Positions 1 to 6,692 of a stretch of 9,575 nucleotides of DNA are shown here, in pieces; position 1 is the first letter of the stretch, and the number at the start of each line of letters is the position of its first letter. The translations under genes were made by a program, and so were the position numbers. The notes beneath the pieces were generated by a model, which saw nothing but the letters and a program-made list of their open reading frames with translations, was not told where the DNA came from and did not search any database. The DNA is from an uncultured bacterium (GTDB taxonomy: Bacteria > Bacillota_I > Bacilli_A > RF39 > UBA660): the NCBI GenBank assembly GCA_905215145.1, contig CAJMOW010000043.1, positions 1-9,575 of the forward strand, given 5' to 3'.

Positions 1-3
1 AAA

Positions 4-33
4 AAGCTTCGATTATTTCGAAGTTTCTTTTAT
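4..33 (+). terminator. Likely intrinsic terminator of a gene left of the window
   Basis: Bases 4-12 pair with 18-26 (9 bp with one G-U pair, loop TTATT), followed by the T-rich run CTTTTATTTT. The position just before the def promoter suggests that it ends a plus-strand gene outside the window. The left arm is preceded by A's, so weak activity in the other direction is possible. Confidence 0.6.
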
Positions 34-47
34 TTTATATAATTTTA

Positions 48-67
48 TGATACAATATCTTCTGGAG
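48..67 (+). promoter_or_regulatory. def promoter (extended -10) and ribosome binding site
   Basis: TACAAT at 51-56 is preceded by TG at 48-49, giving an extended -10 element. No convincing -35 box is visible about 17 bp upstream. GGAG at 64-67 lies 8 nt before the ATG at 76 and is the ribosome binding site. The predicted transcription start (about 62-64) falls almost on the Shine-Dalgarno sequence, so the leader would be only about 12-14 nt. Confidence 0.55.
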
Positions 68-75
68 TTGGTTCT

Positions 76-624
76 ATGTTTAAAAAATTAAATATTTTAG
101 ATGAAAAAGAAAAAATTTTACGTGAAACTGCTAAAGAAGTTATTTTTCCTTTAACTAAAGAAGATAAAAAACTGATACAAAATTCTATTGATCAATTAAC
201 ATATAGTCAAATCGAAGAATATGAAAAAAAATATGATTTAAGACCAGGCATGGGGCTTGCTTTCCCACAACTTGGATTAAGCAAAAGAATCATAATAATC
301 GTACATGAATATGAAGACGGTAAATTTGATAATTATGTTGTTATTAATCCTAAAATAGTAAGTAATTCTGAAGAGATTATTGCAGCAGAAGCTGGTGAAG
401 GATGTTTAAGTGTTAATAGAGATGTAGAAGGACATGTTCCTAGATTCGCAAGAGTAACAGTTGAAGGTTATGATGAGAGTGGAAACAAAATTAGAATTAG
501 AGCAAGGGAAGAATTATCAATAGCATTTCAACACGAAATAGATCACTTAAATGGTATATTATTCTTTGATAGAATTAATAAGAAAAAACCATTTTATTCT
601 GAAAATGAAATAAGATTAATATAA
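76..624 (+). CDS. def: Peptide deformylase, type 2 (Gram-positive form)
   Basis: Removes the N-terminal formyl group from nascent proteins at the ribosome, using a metal ion (usually Fe2+). All three family motifs are visible in the 182-aa protein. Motif I is GMGLAFPQ at 58-65, motif II is EGCLS at 108-112, and motif III is HEIDH at 153-157. The metal ligands should be C110, H153 and H157, with E154 as catalytic base. The long N-terminal part and the insertion before motif II match the type 2 enzymes of Gram-positive bacteria. Motif I is usually GxGxAAxQ; here the second Ala is Phe63, a mild departure next to the active site. The ATG at 76 has GGAG at 64-67. The gene stands alone on the plus strand and converges on queH, with only 7 nt between the two stop codons. 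Identification is secure. Confidence 0.96.
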   Translation: MFKKLNILDEKEKILRETAKEVIFPLTKEDKKLIQNSIDQLTYSQIEEYEKKYDLRPGMGLAFPQLGLSKRIIIIVHEYEDGKFDNYVVINPKIVSNSEEIIAAEAGEGCLSVNRDVEGHVPRFARVTVEGYDESGNKIRIRAREELSIAFQHEIDHLNGILFFDRINKKKPFYSENEIRLI

Positions 625-658
625 AAACAGTTTAGTTATTTTGTTCTAAACTGTTTTT
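623..658. terminator. Bidirectional intrinsic terminator shared by def and queH
   Basis: A perfect 13-bp inverted repeat (623-635 with 646-658) surrounds a 10-nt loop. It has five A's at the left end and five T's at the right end, so it gives a U-tract in either direction. It begins inside the def stop codon (622-624), and the last codons and stop of queH (632-634) lie inside it. Confidence 0.85.
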
Positions 659-1252
659 CTTTGAATAAATACAACCACAATAATTTTGTCTATATAAATT
701 ATACATTTTTGATAGCTCTATACTACGTTTATATCCTTCTTTCTTTTTGAAATCAGAATATAAATATTTAACTTTATATTTTTCTTCAAGTTCTTTTCCT
801 ATTTCATTTAATACTTGAGAATTTTTATATGGACTAACTGTTAGAGTAGTCCCAAAAAAATCATAGTTATTATTTTTAGCAAATTGTACTGTTTTTTCTA
901 ATCTTAATTTATAACATTTGTGGCACCTACTACCACCCTCTTTTTCATTTTCCATTCCTTTTATTAGATTTTCATAAACCTCATTATCGTATTTACAATC
1001 TATAATGTTAATTGGATTAATAGATGGCAGTTCATTTATTAATCTGATTTGTTCATTAAGTCTTTTTTTATATTCATTATAAGGGAAAATATTAGGATTA
1101 TAATAAAGGATAGTAATTTTAAAATACTTGCTTAAATATTCTAGTACATAACTACTGCAGGGAGCACAGCAACTATGAAGAAGCAACGTTGGTGTTTTAT
1201 CTTCAATGTTGTCTATAATGCTTTCAAGCACTAATTGATAATTAGTTTTCAT
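632..1252 (-). CDS. queH: Epoxyqueuosine reductase QueH (DUF208 family)
   Basis: Reduces epoxyqueuosine to queuosine at position 34 of tRNAs with GUN anticodons (Asp, Asn, His, Tyr), the last step of queuosine synthesis. It is the non-B12 alternative to QueG. The 206-aa protein shows the family pattern: HSCCAPCSS at 26-34 (C28, C29, C32), YYNPNIFPYNEY at 50-61, GSRCHKCY at 107-114 (C110, C113), FFGTTLTVSPYKNS at 132-145, and YCGC at 191-194 (C192, C194). These cysteines are the expected iron-sulfur and metal ligands. The ATG overlaps the aspS stop by one base (TAATG) and no strong Shine-Dalgarno is seen, so translation is probably coupled to aspS. It is the last gene of the hisS operon. The final codons form one arm of the terminator hairpin. 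Confidence 0.93.
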   Translation of the reverse strand: MKTNYQLVLESIIDNIEDKTPTLLLHSCCAPCSSYVLEYLSKYFKITILYYNPNIFPYNEYKKRLNEQIRLINELPSINPINIIDCKYDNEVYENLIKGMENEKEGGSRCHKCYKLRLEKTVQFAKNNNYDFFGTTLTVSPYKNSQVLNEIGKELEEKYKVKYLYSDFKKKEGYKRSIELSKMYNLYRQNYCGCIYSKKNSLEQNN

Positions 1253-2559
1253 TATGGATTTAATCTAGTTGGTCCTCTATAAATTAATGTTGCTTCTCTT
1301 ATATTGTCTATTTCAAATATTTGCATAAGTATTCTACCCATACCAACACCAAACCCTCCATGAGGTGGGCAACCATATTTAAAGAAATCTAAATAAAATT
1401 GTAATAAACTAGGTTCTATTCCTTTTTCAATAATTTGTTTCTTTAAAATATCATATCTATGTTCTCTTTGCGCTCCACTTGTAATTTCAAGTCCTTTAAA
1501 TAGTAAATCGTATGTTTGAGTTTCTCCTTTTTCATCTTTCATTACATAAAATGATCTTGCACTGTAAGGAAAGTTTGTAATAAATACAAAATCACTATTA
1601 TATTTTTCTTTAGCATATTTGCAAATTAATTCTTCTTCTTTTCTTTCTAAATCGTCTGTTTTTTCAGATACAAAATTATATTTTTCTTTAATTATTTTTT
1701 TTGCATCCTCAAATTTTATTTTAGGGAATTTCATACTTACATCTGAAACTTCAACATTGAAATATTTTTTTATTTCTTCTCCATATTTTTCTTTTAATTT
1801 TGAAATAAAATATTTTATCCAATTTTCTTCTTCCTTCATTACATCTTCTACAGAGTTTATCCATGATATTTCAACATCTATCATCTCGATTTCTGTTGCA
1901 TGATAACTTGTATGAGAATTTTCTGCTCTAAATACTGGACCTATTTCAAATATTTTGTCAAATCCTGATGCCATTGTCATTTGTTTATAAAATTGTGGAG
2001 ATTGGGATAAACATGCTTGTTGACCGAAATAATCTAATTTAAACATTTCTGCTCCACTTTCTGCACTACTCGCGCTTATTTTAGGAGTATGGATTTCAGT
2101 ATAATCGTTATTATACCAATATTCTCTCATCATTTGTTCTATATATGATTGGCACTTAAATAATAATTGATTTTCCACTCTTCTTAAATCTAAATATCTA
2201 TAATCAAGTCTTGTTTCTCTTAATGTATTATCTTTGTTTTTTAAATCAATTGGTAATTCAACATCGGATGTACTTGTTACTTCTATTTTGCTTGGAATTA
2301 TTTCTAACCCATTTAATTTTACTTTTTCATTTTTTACAACTTTACCAGTCACTTTTATTGTACTTTCAAGTGGTAATGTGTCAATTATTTTAACCAATGC
2401 TTTATTATTTTCATCTTCTTTTTCTATTGTTATTTGTACTTTATCAAATTTATCTCTTAATATTACAAATTGTACATATTGTAAATTTCTTATATTATCT
2501 ACAAATCCTTGTATTACTATTTCTTTATTTTCTTGATCGATTAATTCTTTTATCTTCAT
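1252..2559 (-). CDS. aspS: Aspartyl-tRNA synthetase, archaeal/eukaryotic type, possibly non-discriminating
   Basis: Attaches aspartate to tRNA-Asp, and to tRNA-Asn if non-discriminating. At 435 aa it lacks the roughly 150-residue GAD insertion of the usual bacterial enzyme (about 590 aa), so it is the compact archaeal-type form. An N-terminal OB-fold anticodon domain covers about residues 1-100 and a class II catalytic core about 115-435. Visible core motifs are SQSPQ at 185-189, motif 2 with FRAE at 210-213, motif 3 GVGMGR at 404-409, and the ending YRGPTRLNP. At the OB-fold position where discriminating archaeal enzymes carry Trp, I align Asp21, which leans toward relaxed specificity. This is a manual alignment from memory and weak evidence. 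AAAGGA at 2566-2571 is 6 nt before the ATG. The gene follows a broken small ORF and is overlapped by queH. Confidence 0.94.
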   Translation of the reverse strand: MKIKELIDQENKEIVIQGFVDNIRNLQYVQFVILRDKFDKVQITIEKEDENNKALVKIIDTLPLESTIKVTGKVVKNEKVKLNGLEIIPSKIEVTSTSDVELPIDLKNKDNTLRETRLDYRYLDLRRVENQLLFKCQSYIEQMMREYWYNNDYTEIHTPKISASSAESGAEMFKLDYFGQQACLSQSPQFYKQMTMASGFDKIFEIGPVFRAENSHTSYHATEIEMIDVEISWINSVEDVMKEEENWIKYFISKLKEKYGEEIKKYFNVEVSDVSMKFPKIKFEDAKKIIKEKYNFVSEKTDDLERKEEELICKYAKEKYNSDFVFITNFPYSARSFYVMKDEKGETQTYDLLFKGLEITSGAQREHRYDILKKQIIEKGIEPSLLQFYLDFFKYGCPPHGGFGVGMGRILMQIFEIDNIREATLIYRGPTRLNP

Positions 2560-2576
2560 ATTTTATCCTTTCTTAC

Positions 2577-2907
2577 TTATATGACGTGTATATACTGCAT
2601 CACTTGCATTACTGTAAACATTATAATTATAATGTTTTCTTGTTCTTCTGTTATATATTCTAAATTACAATCTAAAAGTGAATATATTGAGTTTATCTGT
2701 TCTTTTGTTATACTTACACCATAATATGATGGATTTGGTATATCAAGTATTGGATTTGGTGAATAAAATTTATGAGCATAGTGTATAATTAGAATTATTT
2801 TTAATATTTTTTACTTTGTAATATTCACCATCAGGGCCTATAAAAAGTTCAAATCCTTTTACCTGTTCGGGCAAATAATATTTATTAAAGTCGAGTACTG
2901 CTTCCAT
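2577..2907 (-). pseudogene. Small frameshifted ORF of unknown function between hisS and aspS
   Basis: This fills the 349-nt gap between hisS and aspS. An ATG at 2907-2905 lies 1 nt after the hisS stop, with AGGA 9 nt upstream inside hisS. It opens a frame starting MEAVLDFNKYYLPEQVKGFE and containing FIGPDGEYYKV, which stops after 45 codons at 2772-2770. The +1 frame then continues without an obvious early start (HYAHKFYSPNPILDIPNPSY, then ITKEQINSIYSLLDCNLEYI) to a TAA at 2579-2577. Joined, the two parts give a protein of about 109 aa. The shift must lie within 2770-2813. Candidates are the six-A run (2807-2812), the five-A run (2798-2802), or loss of two bases in the ACAC stretch just before the stop. 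It could be a real pseudogene, a sequencing indel or a recoded gene. I do not recognise the family. Confidence 0.7.
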
Positions 2908-2908
2908 T

Positions 2909-4174
2909 TTATATATTCCTATCTAAATATTCCACTAACTTATCAAATTCTATTTTTTCTTCTGTTTTTTCATGATTATTTTTTATAGTTGCTACATTTG
3001 TTTTAATTTCTTCTTCACCTATTATTATTACAAATTTTGAATTTAATCTATCTGCTTGTTTAAAATTTGATTTGATATTTCTATTTAGGTAATCCATGTC
3101 TACTTTAAAACCATTCATTCTTAAATTATTTGTTACATTTAATGACTTTTGTTTTTCATTTTCACTCATTGGTATAATATAAACATCAATACCATCATCC
3201 TCTATTACATTTATATTTTCATAATCAAGAGCTGTTAAAAGTCTTTCAAATCCAAGTGCGAATCCAATACCAGCAGTACTTGGTCCACCTATTGTTTCAA
3301 CTAAATTATTATATCTTCCACCAGCACACAATACATTTTGACTCCCAAAACCTTCTACATTAGCTTCAACTTCAAATACAGTATTTGTATAATAATCTAA
3401 ACCTCTAACTATTTTTGGATTTACAACGTATTCAATATCCAAAGCTTCTAGGTATTTTTTTACATTTTCAAAATGTTTTTTGCTTTCCTCATTTAAATAA
3501 TCTAAAATACTTGGTGCATTTTTTAATATTTCTGTTTCTTTATCTACTTTACAATCTAATATTCTAAGGGGATTTTTTAAAAATCTAGTTTTACAATCTT
3601 CACATAATGTATTTATATGAGGTTTAAAATATTCTATAAGCGCATCTCTATAGTTTTTTCTTGATTCTGCATCACCAAGTGAATTGATATTTACCTTAAT
3701 TCCCTTTAAACCTAGAAGTTTATAAAAATTAACAGGTATACTTATTATTTCTGCATCAATCATTGGATCATTTGTTCCAAATACTTCTACACCAAATTGA
3801 TAAAATTCTCTATATCTACCTGATTGTGGTCTTTCGTATCTATACATTGGACCATAATACCAAGTTTTGATTGGTTGTTCTGTTCTTGCATACATTTTAT
3901 TTTCTATGAAACTTCTTACAACACCTGCAGTCCCTTCTGGTCTAAGTGTAATATTTCTATTTCCTCTATCTGTAAAATCATATGTTTCTTTTGAAACAAT
4001 ATCAGATGTTTCACCTACACCTCTATGAAATAGGTCACTTGCTTCAAATAATGGTGTTCTTACATATTCATAGTTATATTTTTCCATAAGTGCTTTTAAC
4101 AAATTTTCTAAATAAACTATTTTTTTTCCAGTATTGCCATATACGTCATATGTACCTTTTTGTTTTTGTATCAT
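2909..4174 (-). CDS. hisS: Histidyl-tRNA synthetase
   Basis: Charges tRNA-His with histidine in the cytoplasm; class II, normally a homodimer. The 421-aa length is typical. The catalytic core covers about residues 1-320. It has the TLRPEGT segment at 76-82, motif 2 around MYRYERPQSGRYREF (110-124), the HisRS signature RGLDYYTNTVFE at 257-268, GGRYNNL at 285-291, and motif 3 GIGFALGFERL at 302-312. The insertion between motif 2 and the RGLDYY signature contains a CxxC pair (C191, C194) and C208, as in many bacterial HisRS. The anticodon-binding domain runs from about 328 to the end. AAAGGAG at 4182-4188 is 7 nt before the ATG. It is the first gene after the T-box leader, so its transcription depends on readthrough of the leader terminator. 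Confidence 0.97.
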   Translation of the reverse strand: MIQKQKGTYDVYGNTGKKIVYLENLLKALMEKYNYEYVRTPLFEASDLFHRGVGETSDIVSKETYDFTDRGNRNITLRPEGTAGVVRSFIENKMYARTEQPIKTWYYGPMYRYERPQSGRYREFYQFGVEVFGTNDPMIDAEIISIPVNFYKLLGLKGIKVNINSLGDAESRKNYRDALIEYFKPHINTLCEDCKTRFLKNPLRILDCKVDKETEILKNAPSILDYLNEESKKHFENVKKYLEALDIEYVVNPKIVRGLDYYTNTVFEVEANVEGFGSQNVLCAGGRYNNLVETIGGPSTAGIGFALGFERLLTALDYENINVIEDDGIDVYIIPMSENEKQKSLNVTNNLRMNGFKVDMDYLNRNIKSNFKQADRLNSKFVIIIGEEEIKTNVATIKNNHEKTEEKIEFDKLVEYLDRNI

Positions 4175-4192
4175 TTTATCACTCCTTTATAT

Positions 4193-4218
4193 AAAAAAAG
4201 TCCTTAAAATATAAGGAC
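4193..4218 (-). terminator. T-box leader terminator
   Basis: GTCCTTA pairs with TAAGGAC (4218-4212 with 4206-4200; 7 bp, 5-nt loop), followed by seven U's (4199-4193). Its 5' arm contains the CCTT needed for the antiterminator, so the two structures are mutually exclusive. Confidence 0.85.
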
Positions 4219-4392
4219 GAATTATCGCGGTGCCACCTTAATTCATGTATAAACATGCTCTTAATTCCTTATAACGTAGGAAAACGATTATTTATTGATT
4301 TTAACGTCTTCATTATAAAATATTTAATGTTTTCACCAACCACATTTTCTCTAAAAAATATTTTTATAATTACTAATTAAAAAATAATTTAT
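4193..4392 (-). promoter_or_regulatory. T-box leader with Asp (GAC) specifier
   Basis: The diagnostic T-box sequence AAGGTGGCACCGCG lies at 4239-4226. Stem I can be built by eye. The basal helix pairs 4382-4376 with 4305-4299. The specifier loop has AGTA on the 5' side (4374-4371) and GAA then GAC on the 3' side (4311-4306). The next helix pairs 4370-4358 with 4323-4312 (12 bp, one bulged A). A short apical stem closes the GGTTGGTGAA loop. GAC at 4308-4306 is an Asp codon in the standard specifier position and is followed by a purine. A further hairpin (4282-4278 with 4269-4265) comes before the antiterminator, in which AAGG pairs with CCTT around the bulge that binds the tRNA CCA end. Uncharged tRNA-Asp should favour antitermination and expression of hisS, aspS and queH. 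Confidence 0.88.
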
Positions 4393-4398
4393 AGGTAG

Positions 4399-4427
4399 AT
4401 TATACCTTTTTTTTCTTTATTAGTCAA
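4399..4427 (-). promoter_or_regulatory. Sigma-A promoter of the T-box/hisS operon
   Basis: TTGACT at 4427-4422, a 17-bp spacer and TATAAT at 4404-4399 form a near-consensus promoter, with an expected start near 4392. The -35 box is written in the last codons and stop (ATT GAC TAA) of the upstream gene. No terminator separates that gene from this promoter, so readthrough from the glyA operon into the T-box is possible. Confidence 0.85.
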
Positions 4428-4959
4428 TAGTTTCTATATGAGTTAAAATCCAACTATAATCTGATTGATTATATATGTTTCTACAAAAAGGGCATACACC
4501 AGAAGTATTTACACTTATACTAGCACCACAATTGGGGCATTTTTTAATTATTGATGCAATTTTAAAATTTCTTATTTTTTCAAGAGTCAAAAAGTTTGTT
4601 TTTTCAACTCTTGATTTATTATTCCCACTTACTAATTTGTTTGTAGTTTTATCTACTATATAATCCATGTAACGAGAAATTAATTTTACTTTTATAATAA
4701 ATTTTTCTTCTGAAATTTTTATATCTACAATATCCGTAGATTTTACATTTAATTCATCGTACATTTGTCTTAGGTTTTTACTATTTAATTCTTCTAATTT
4801 TTTTTCATATTCCTCGTAAACGTCTTTACTTATAAAGTGAGCTACTCTTTTTAGGTTTGAAGTCATATATGACATATGTAACATAACAAACATGTTATCT
4901 ATTTGAGTTTTAAATGCACTTTCTGTAAATGTTGGATCTAAATTAATTAATTCGTTCAT
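4420..4959 (-). CDS. Tim44-like/zinc-ribbon protein, soluble paralogue
   Basis: A 179-aa protein without signal peptide or membrane segment. It is clearly paralogous to its upstream neighbour. Both have a D-P start to the domain (LDPTF here, IDPNL there) and a middle section with DYIVD, then a short linker, then NK-V-GN-K (residues 99-115 here). A C-terminal zinc ribbon follows with CPNCG at 141-145 and CPFC at 156-159, then an aromatic W-L ending. The region before the ribbon resembles the Tim44-like domain of bacterial proteins, which has an NTF2-like fold; this rests on pattern, not a search. Function is unknown. The Shine-Dalgarno AGGAGG (4969-4964) overlaps the TAG stop of the preceding gene, so the two are surely co-transcribed. 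The last codons form the -35 box of the hisS promoter. Confidence 0.75.
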   Translation of the reverse strand: MNELINLDPTFTESAFKTQIDNMFVMLHMSYMTSNLKRVAHFISKDVYEEYEKKLEELNSKNLRQMYDELNVKSTDIVDIKISEEKFIIKVKLISRYMDYIVDKTTNKLVSGNNKSRVEKTNFLTLEKIRNFKIASIIKKCPNCGASISVNTSGVCPFCRNIYNQSDYSWILTHIETID

Positions 4960-4967
4960 ATTTCCTC

Positions 4968-5837
4968 CTATAATTGTCTTTGATTAAGTGATTGTTTTTT
5001 AGATAATACCCATTTTGAAGTATTTCTTGTTATGATAGCACGGCAATATTCACATGTTGTAGAATTATCATCATTAATTTCTGCTCCACAGTTTGGACAT
5101 TTATTTACTTTTTCTCCTACTGATTTTATGTAAGTAAGTTCATATGTAATTTCAATTTTATTTTTATCATTTCCTCTTACAACTTTATTTTGACTATCAA
5201 CTATATAATCATAGCAATTAACAGTCATTATTACTGTAGCTGTTTCAATATTGTTTTCTATTTTTAAATTAGTTAAAGAAGCAGTTACTAAATTTATTTC
5301 TTTCATAATGTTTTTTTCATTTTTTACTCTTAATGTATCTAATTGCATTGAATACATATTATATAACTCATCTGTTGTAAGTGTTCTAATTTTTCCATCA
5401 TCTAAATTCATCCAAGCTTCTTGTACATCTTTATATATATTAAATGCTTCATTTTTAAATTCATATAAGTTTAAGTTAGGATCTATTTTACTTATCAAAT
5501 CTAAATCCATATCTTTTGATTTTATAATTTGTTTTTTTTCTGTCTTTCGTTTACTTATTTCATTTTCAATTACAAATACTACGATAAATAGTACTACTAC
5601 AATCATAAGCGATGTTAAAGAAGCAGGTTTTCCTGAACCACTTGAAGAATCACTTGAATCCCAACTTGAAGAACTATCCCAACTATCAGAAGAACCACCC
5701 CAACTGCTTCCACCTGAATCATAACTACTATCAAATCCAGAATCTGCATCTACTTTAGTTATTTTTATTGTATTTGCTCCAACAACAAGGGTTAAAAATA
5801 ATATTAAATATATTGTTACTTTTTTTAATTTATTCAT
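4968..5837 (-). CDS. Membrane-anchored Tim44-like/zinc-ribbon protein
   Basis: A 289-aa protein. It has a signal peptide or first membrane helix at about 4-23 and a low-complexity Ser/Asp/Gly/Trp segment at about 33-70 (repeated S-W-D/G-S units). A membrane helix follows at about 74-90 (SLMIVVVLFIVVFVI), then a basic stretch (96-108), a Tim44-like domain from about 115-240, and a zinc ribbon with CPNCG at 247-251 and CEYC at 262-265. If the first segment is a cleaved signal, the Ser-rich part is outside and the Tim44-like domain and ribbon are inside. This layout matches Firmicute proteins usually annotated as Tim44-like. Their role is not established, so I give no function. The start is an ATG with only a weak AGAAG site. 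It follows folD by 18 nt without a terminator. The downstream gene is a shorter copy of its cytoplasmic half. Confidence 0.78.
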   Translation of the reverse strand: MNKLKKVTIYLILFLTLVVGANTIKITKVDADSGFDSSYDSGGSSWGGSSDSWDSSSSWDSSDSSSGSGKPASLTSLMIVVVLFIVVFVIENEISKRKTEKKQIIKSKDMDLDLISKIDPNLNLYEFKNEAFNIYKDVQEAWMNLDDGKIRTLTTDELYNMYSMQLDTLRVKNEKNIMKEINLVTASLTNLKIENNIETATVIMTVNCYDYIVDSQNKVVRGNDKNKIEITYELTYIKSVGEKVNKCPNCGAEINDDNSTTCEYCRAIITRNTSKWVLSKKQSLNQRQL

Positions 5838-5855
5838 TTAAAAAACTTCTTTCTT

Positions 5856-6692
5856 TTATTTATTATTTAAATTTTTGTAAACTGTATTAACATTACATAA
5901 AAGCATAGCAACTGTCATTGGACCAACACCACCAGGTACTGGTGTTATTAAGCTTACTTTGTTTTTTACATTTTCATAGTCTACATCGCCATACAATTTT
6001 CCATCAATCCTATTTATGCCGACATCAATAACTACACTATCTTTTTTTACCATATCTTCTGTTATTAAATGTTTTTTACCAACAGCGACTACAAGTATAT
6101 CTGCATTTTTTGTAAATTCTTTCAAATTGTTTGTTTTTGAATGACAAACAGTTACTGTTGCATCATTGTTTAGAAATAAACTTATTAGAGGTTTTCCTAC
6201 TAGTTTACTTCTTCCTACTATAACTACATTTTTCCCAGGTATAGATACACCTGATTCTTCTAATAATTTGATTATTCCCTGAGGGGTACAAGAAACTAGA
6301 CATTTTTTATTATTTATAAGTTTTCCAACATTTATATCAGTTAATCCATCTACATCTTTATTTCTTGATATATAGTTGATTAGTTTTTCTTCATTAAATT
6401 TTTCTGGAATTGGTAATTGTAATAATATTCCATGAACATATTCATCATTATTTAATTCTATTATTTTGTTTATTATTTCTATTTCTCTTGAGTCTTCATC
6501 AAATTTTATATGTTTTAAATATATTCCAACTTCGCTACATGCTTTTTGTTTTGCACTAATGTATACATTACTGGCTTCATCATTACCAATTTGGATAACA
6601 GCTAAGCAAGGTTTTATCATATATGTTTTTATTTCTGCTTTTAATTCTTCTTTTATTTTTGTGCTAATTATTTTACCATCTATATTACTCAT
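5856..6692 (-). CDS. folD: FolD: methylene-THF dehydrogenase / methenyl-THF cyclohydrolase
   Basis: Interconverts 5,10-methylene-THF, 5,10-methenyl-THF and 10-formyl-THF, using NADP(H), in the cytoplasm. With the start chosen here the protein has 278 aa, normal for the family. Visible signatures are the YISAK pair (Y44, catalytic K48), GILLQLP at 88-94, KDVDGLT at 112-118 (D115), SCTPQG at 134-139, the dinucleotide-binding [10 protein letters not shown] at 159-168, CHSKT at 183-187 and [10 protein letters not shown] at 251-260. I prefer the ATG at 6692 because GAGGGA lies 4 nt before it. An in-frame TTG at 6704 adds four residues but has no site of its own. The ATG overlaps the glyA stop by 8 nt (ATGAGTAA). 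GlyA supplies its substrate, so the pair is a metabolic and translational unit. Confidence 0.96.
   Translation of the reverse strand: MSNIDGKIISTKIKEELKAEIKTYMIKPCLAVIQIGNDEASNVYISAKQKACSEVGIYLKHIKFDEDSREIEIINKIIELNNDEYVHGILLQLPIPEKFNEEKLINYISRNKDVDGLTDINVGKLINNKKCLVSCTPQGIIKLLEESGVSIPGKNVVIVGRSKLVGKPLISLFLNNDATVTVCHSKTNNLKEFTKNADILVVAVGKKHLITEDMVKKDSVVIDVGINRIDGKLYGDVDYENVKNKVSLITPVPGGVGPMTVAMLLCNVNTVYKNLNNK

Noticed and set aside
1619..2663. Several plus-strand open frames of 60-100 codons across aspS and the adjacent gap
   Set aside because: They are antisense to aspS (or the broken ORF), have Phe/Leu/Ser-rich shadow composition and no good ribosome binding sites.
5251..5724. A 157-codon plus-strand frame
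   Set aside because: It is antisense to the membrane-anchored Tim44-like gene. Its Glu/Leu/Ser-rich end mirrors the Ser/Asp repeats on the other strand.
5700..5750. Ser/Asp/Trp-rich repeats in the anchored Tim44-like gene as a DNA repeat array
   Set aside because: The units are irregular at the DNA level and keep the reading frame, so they are protein low complexity and not a CRISPR or tandem repeat.
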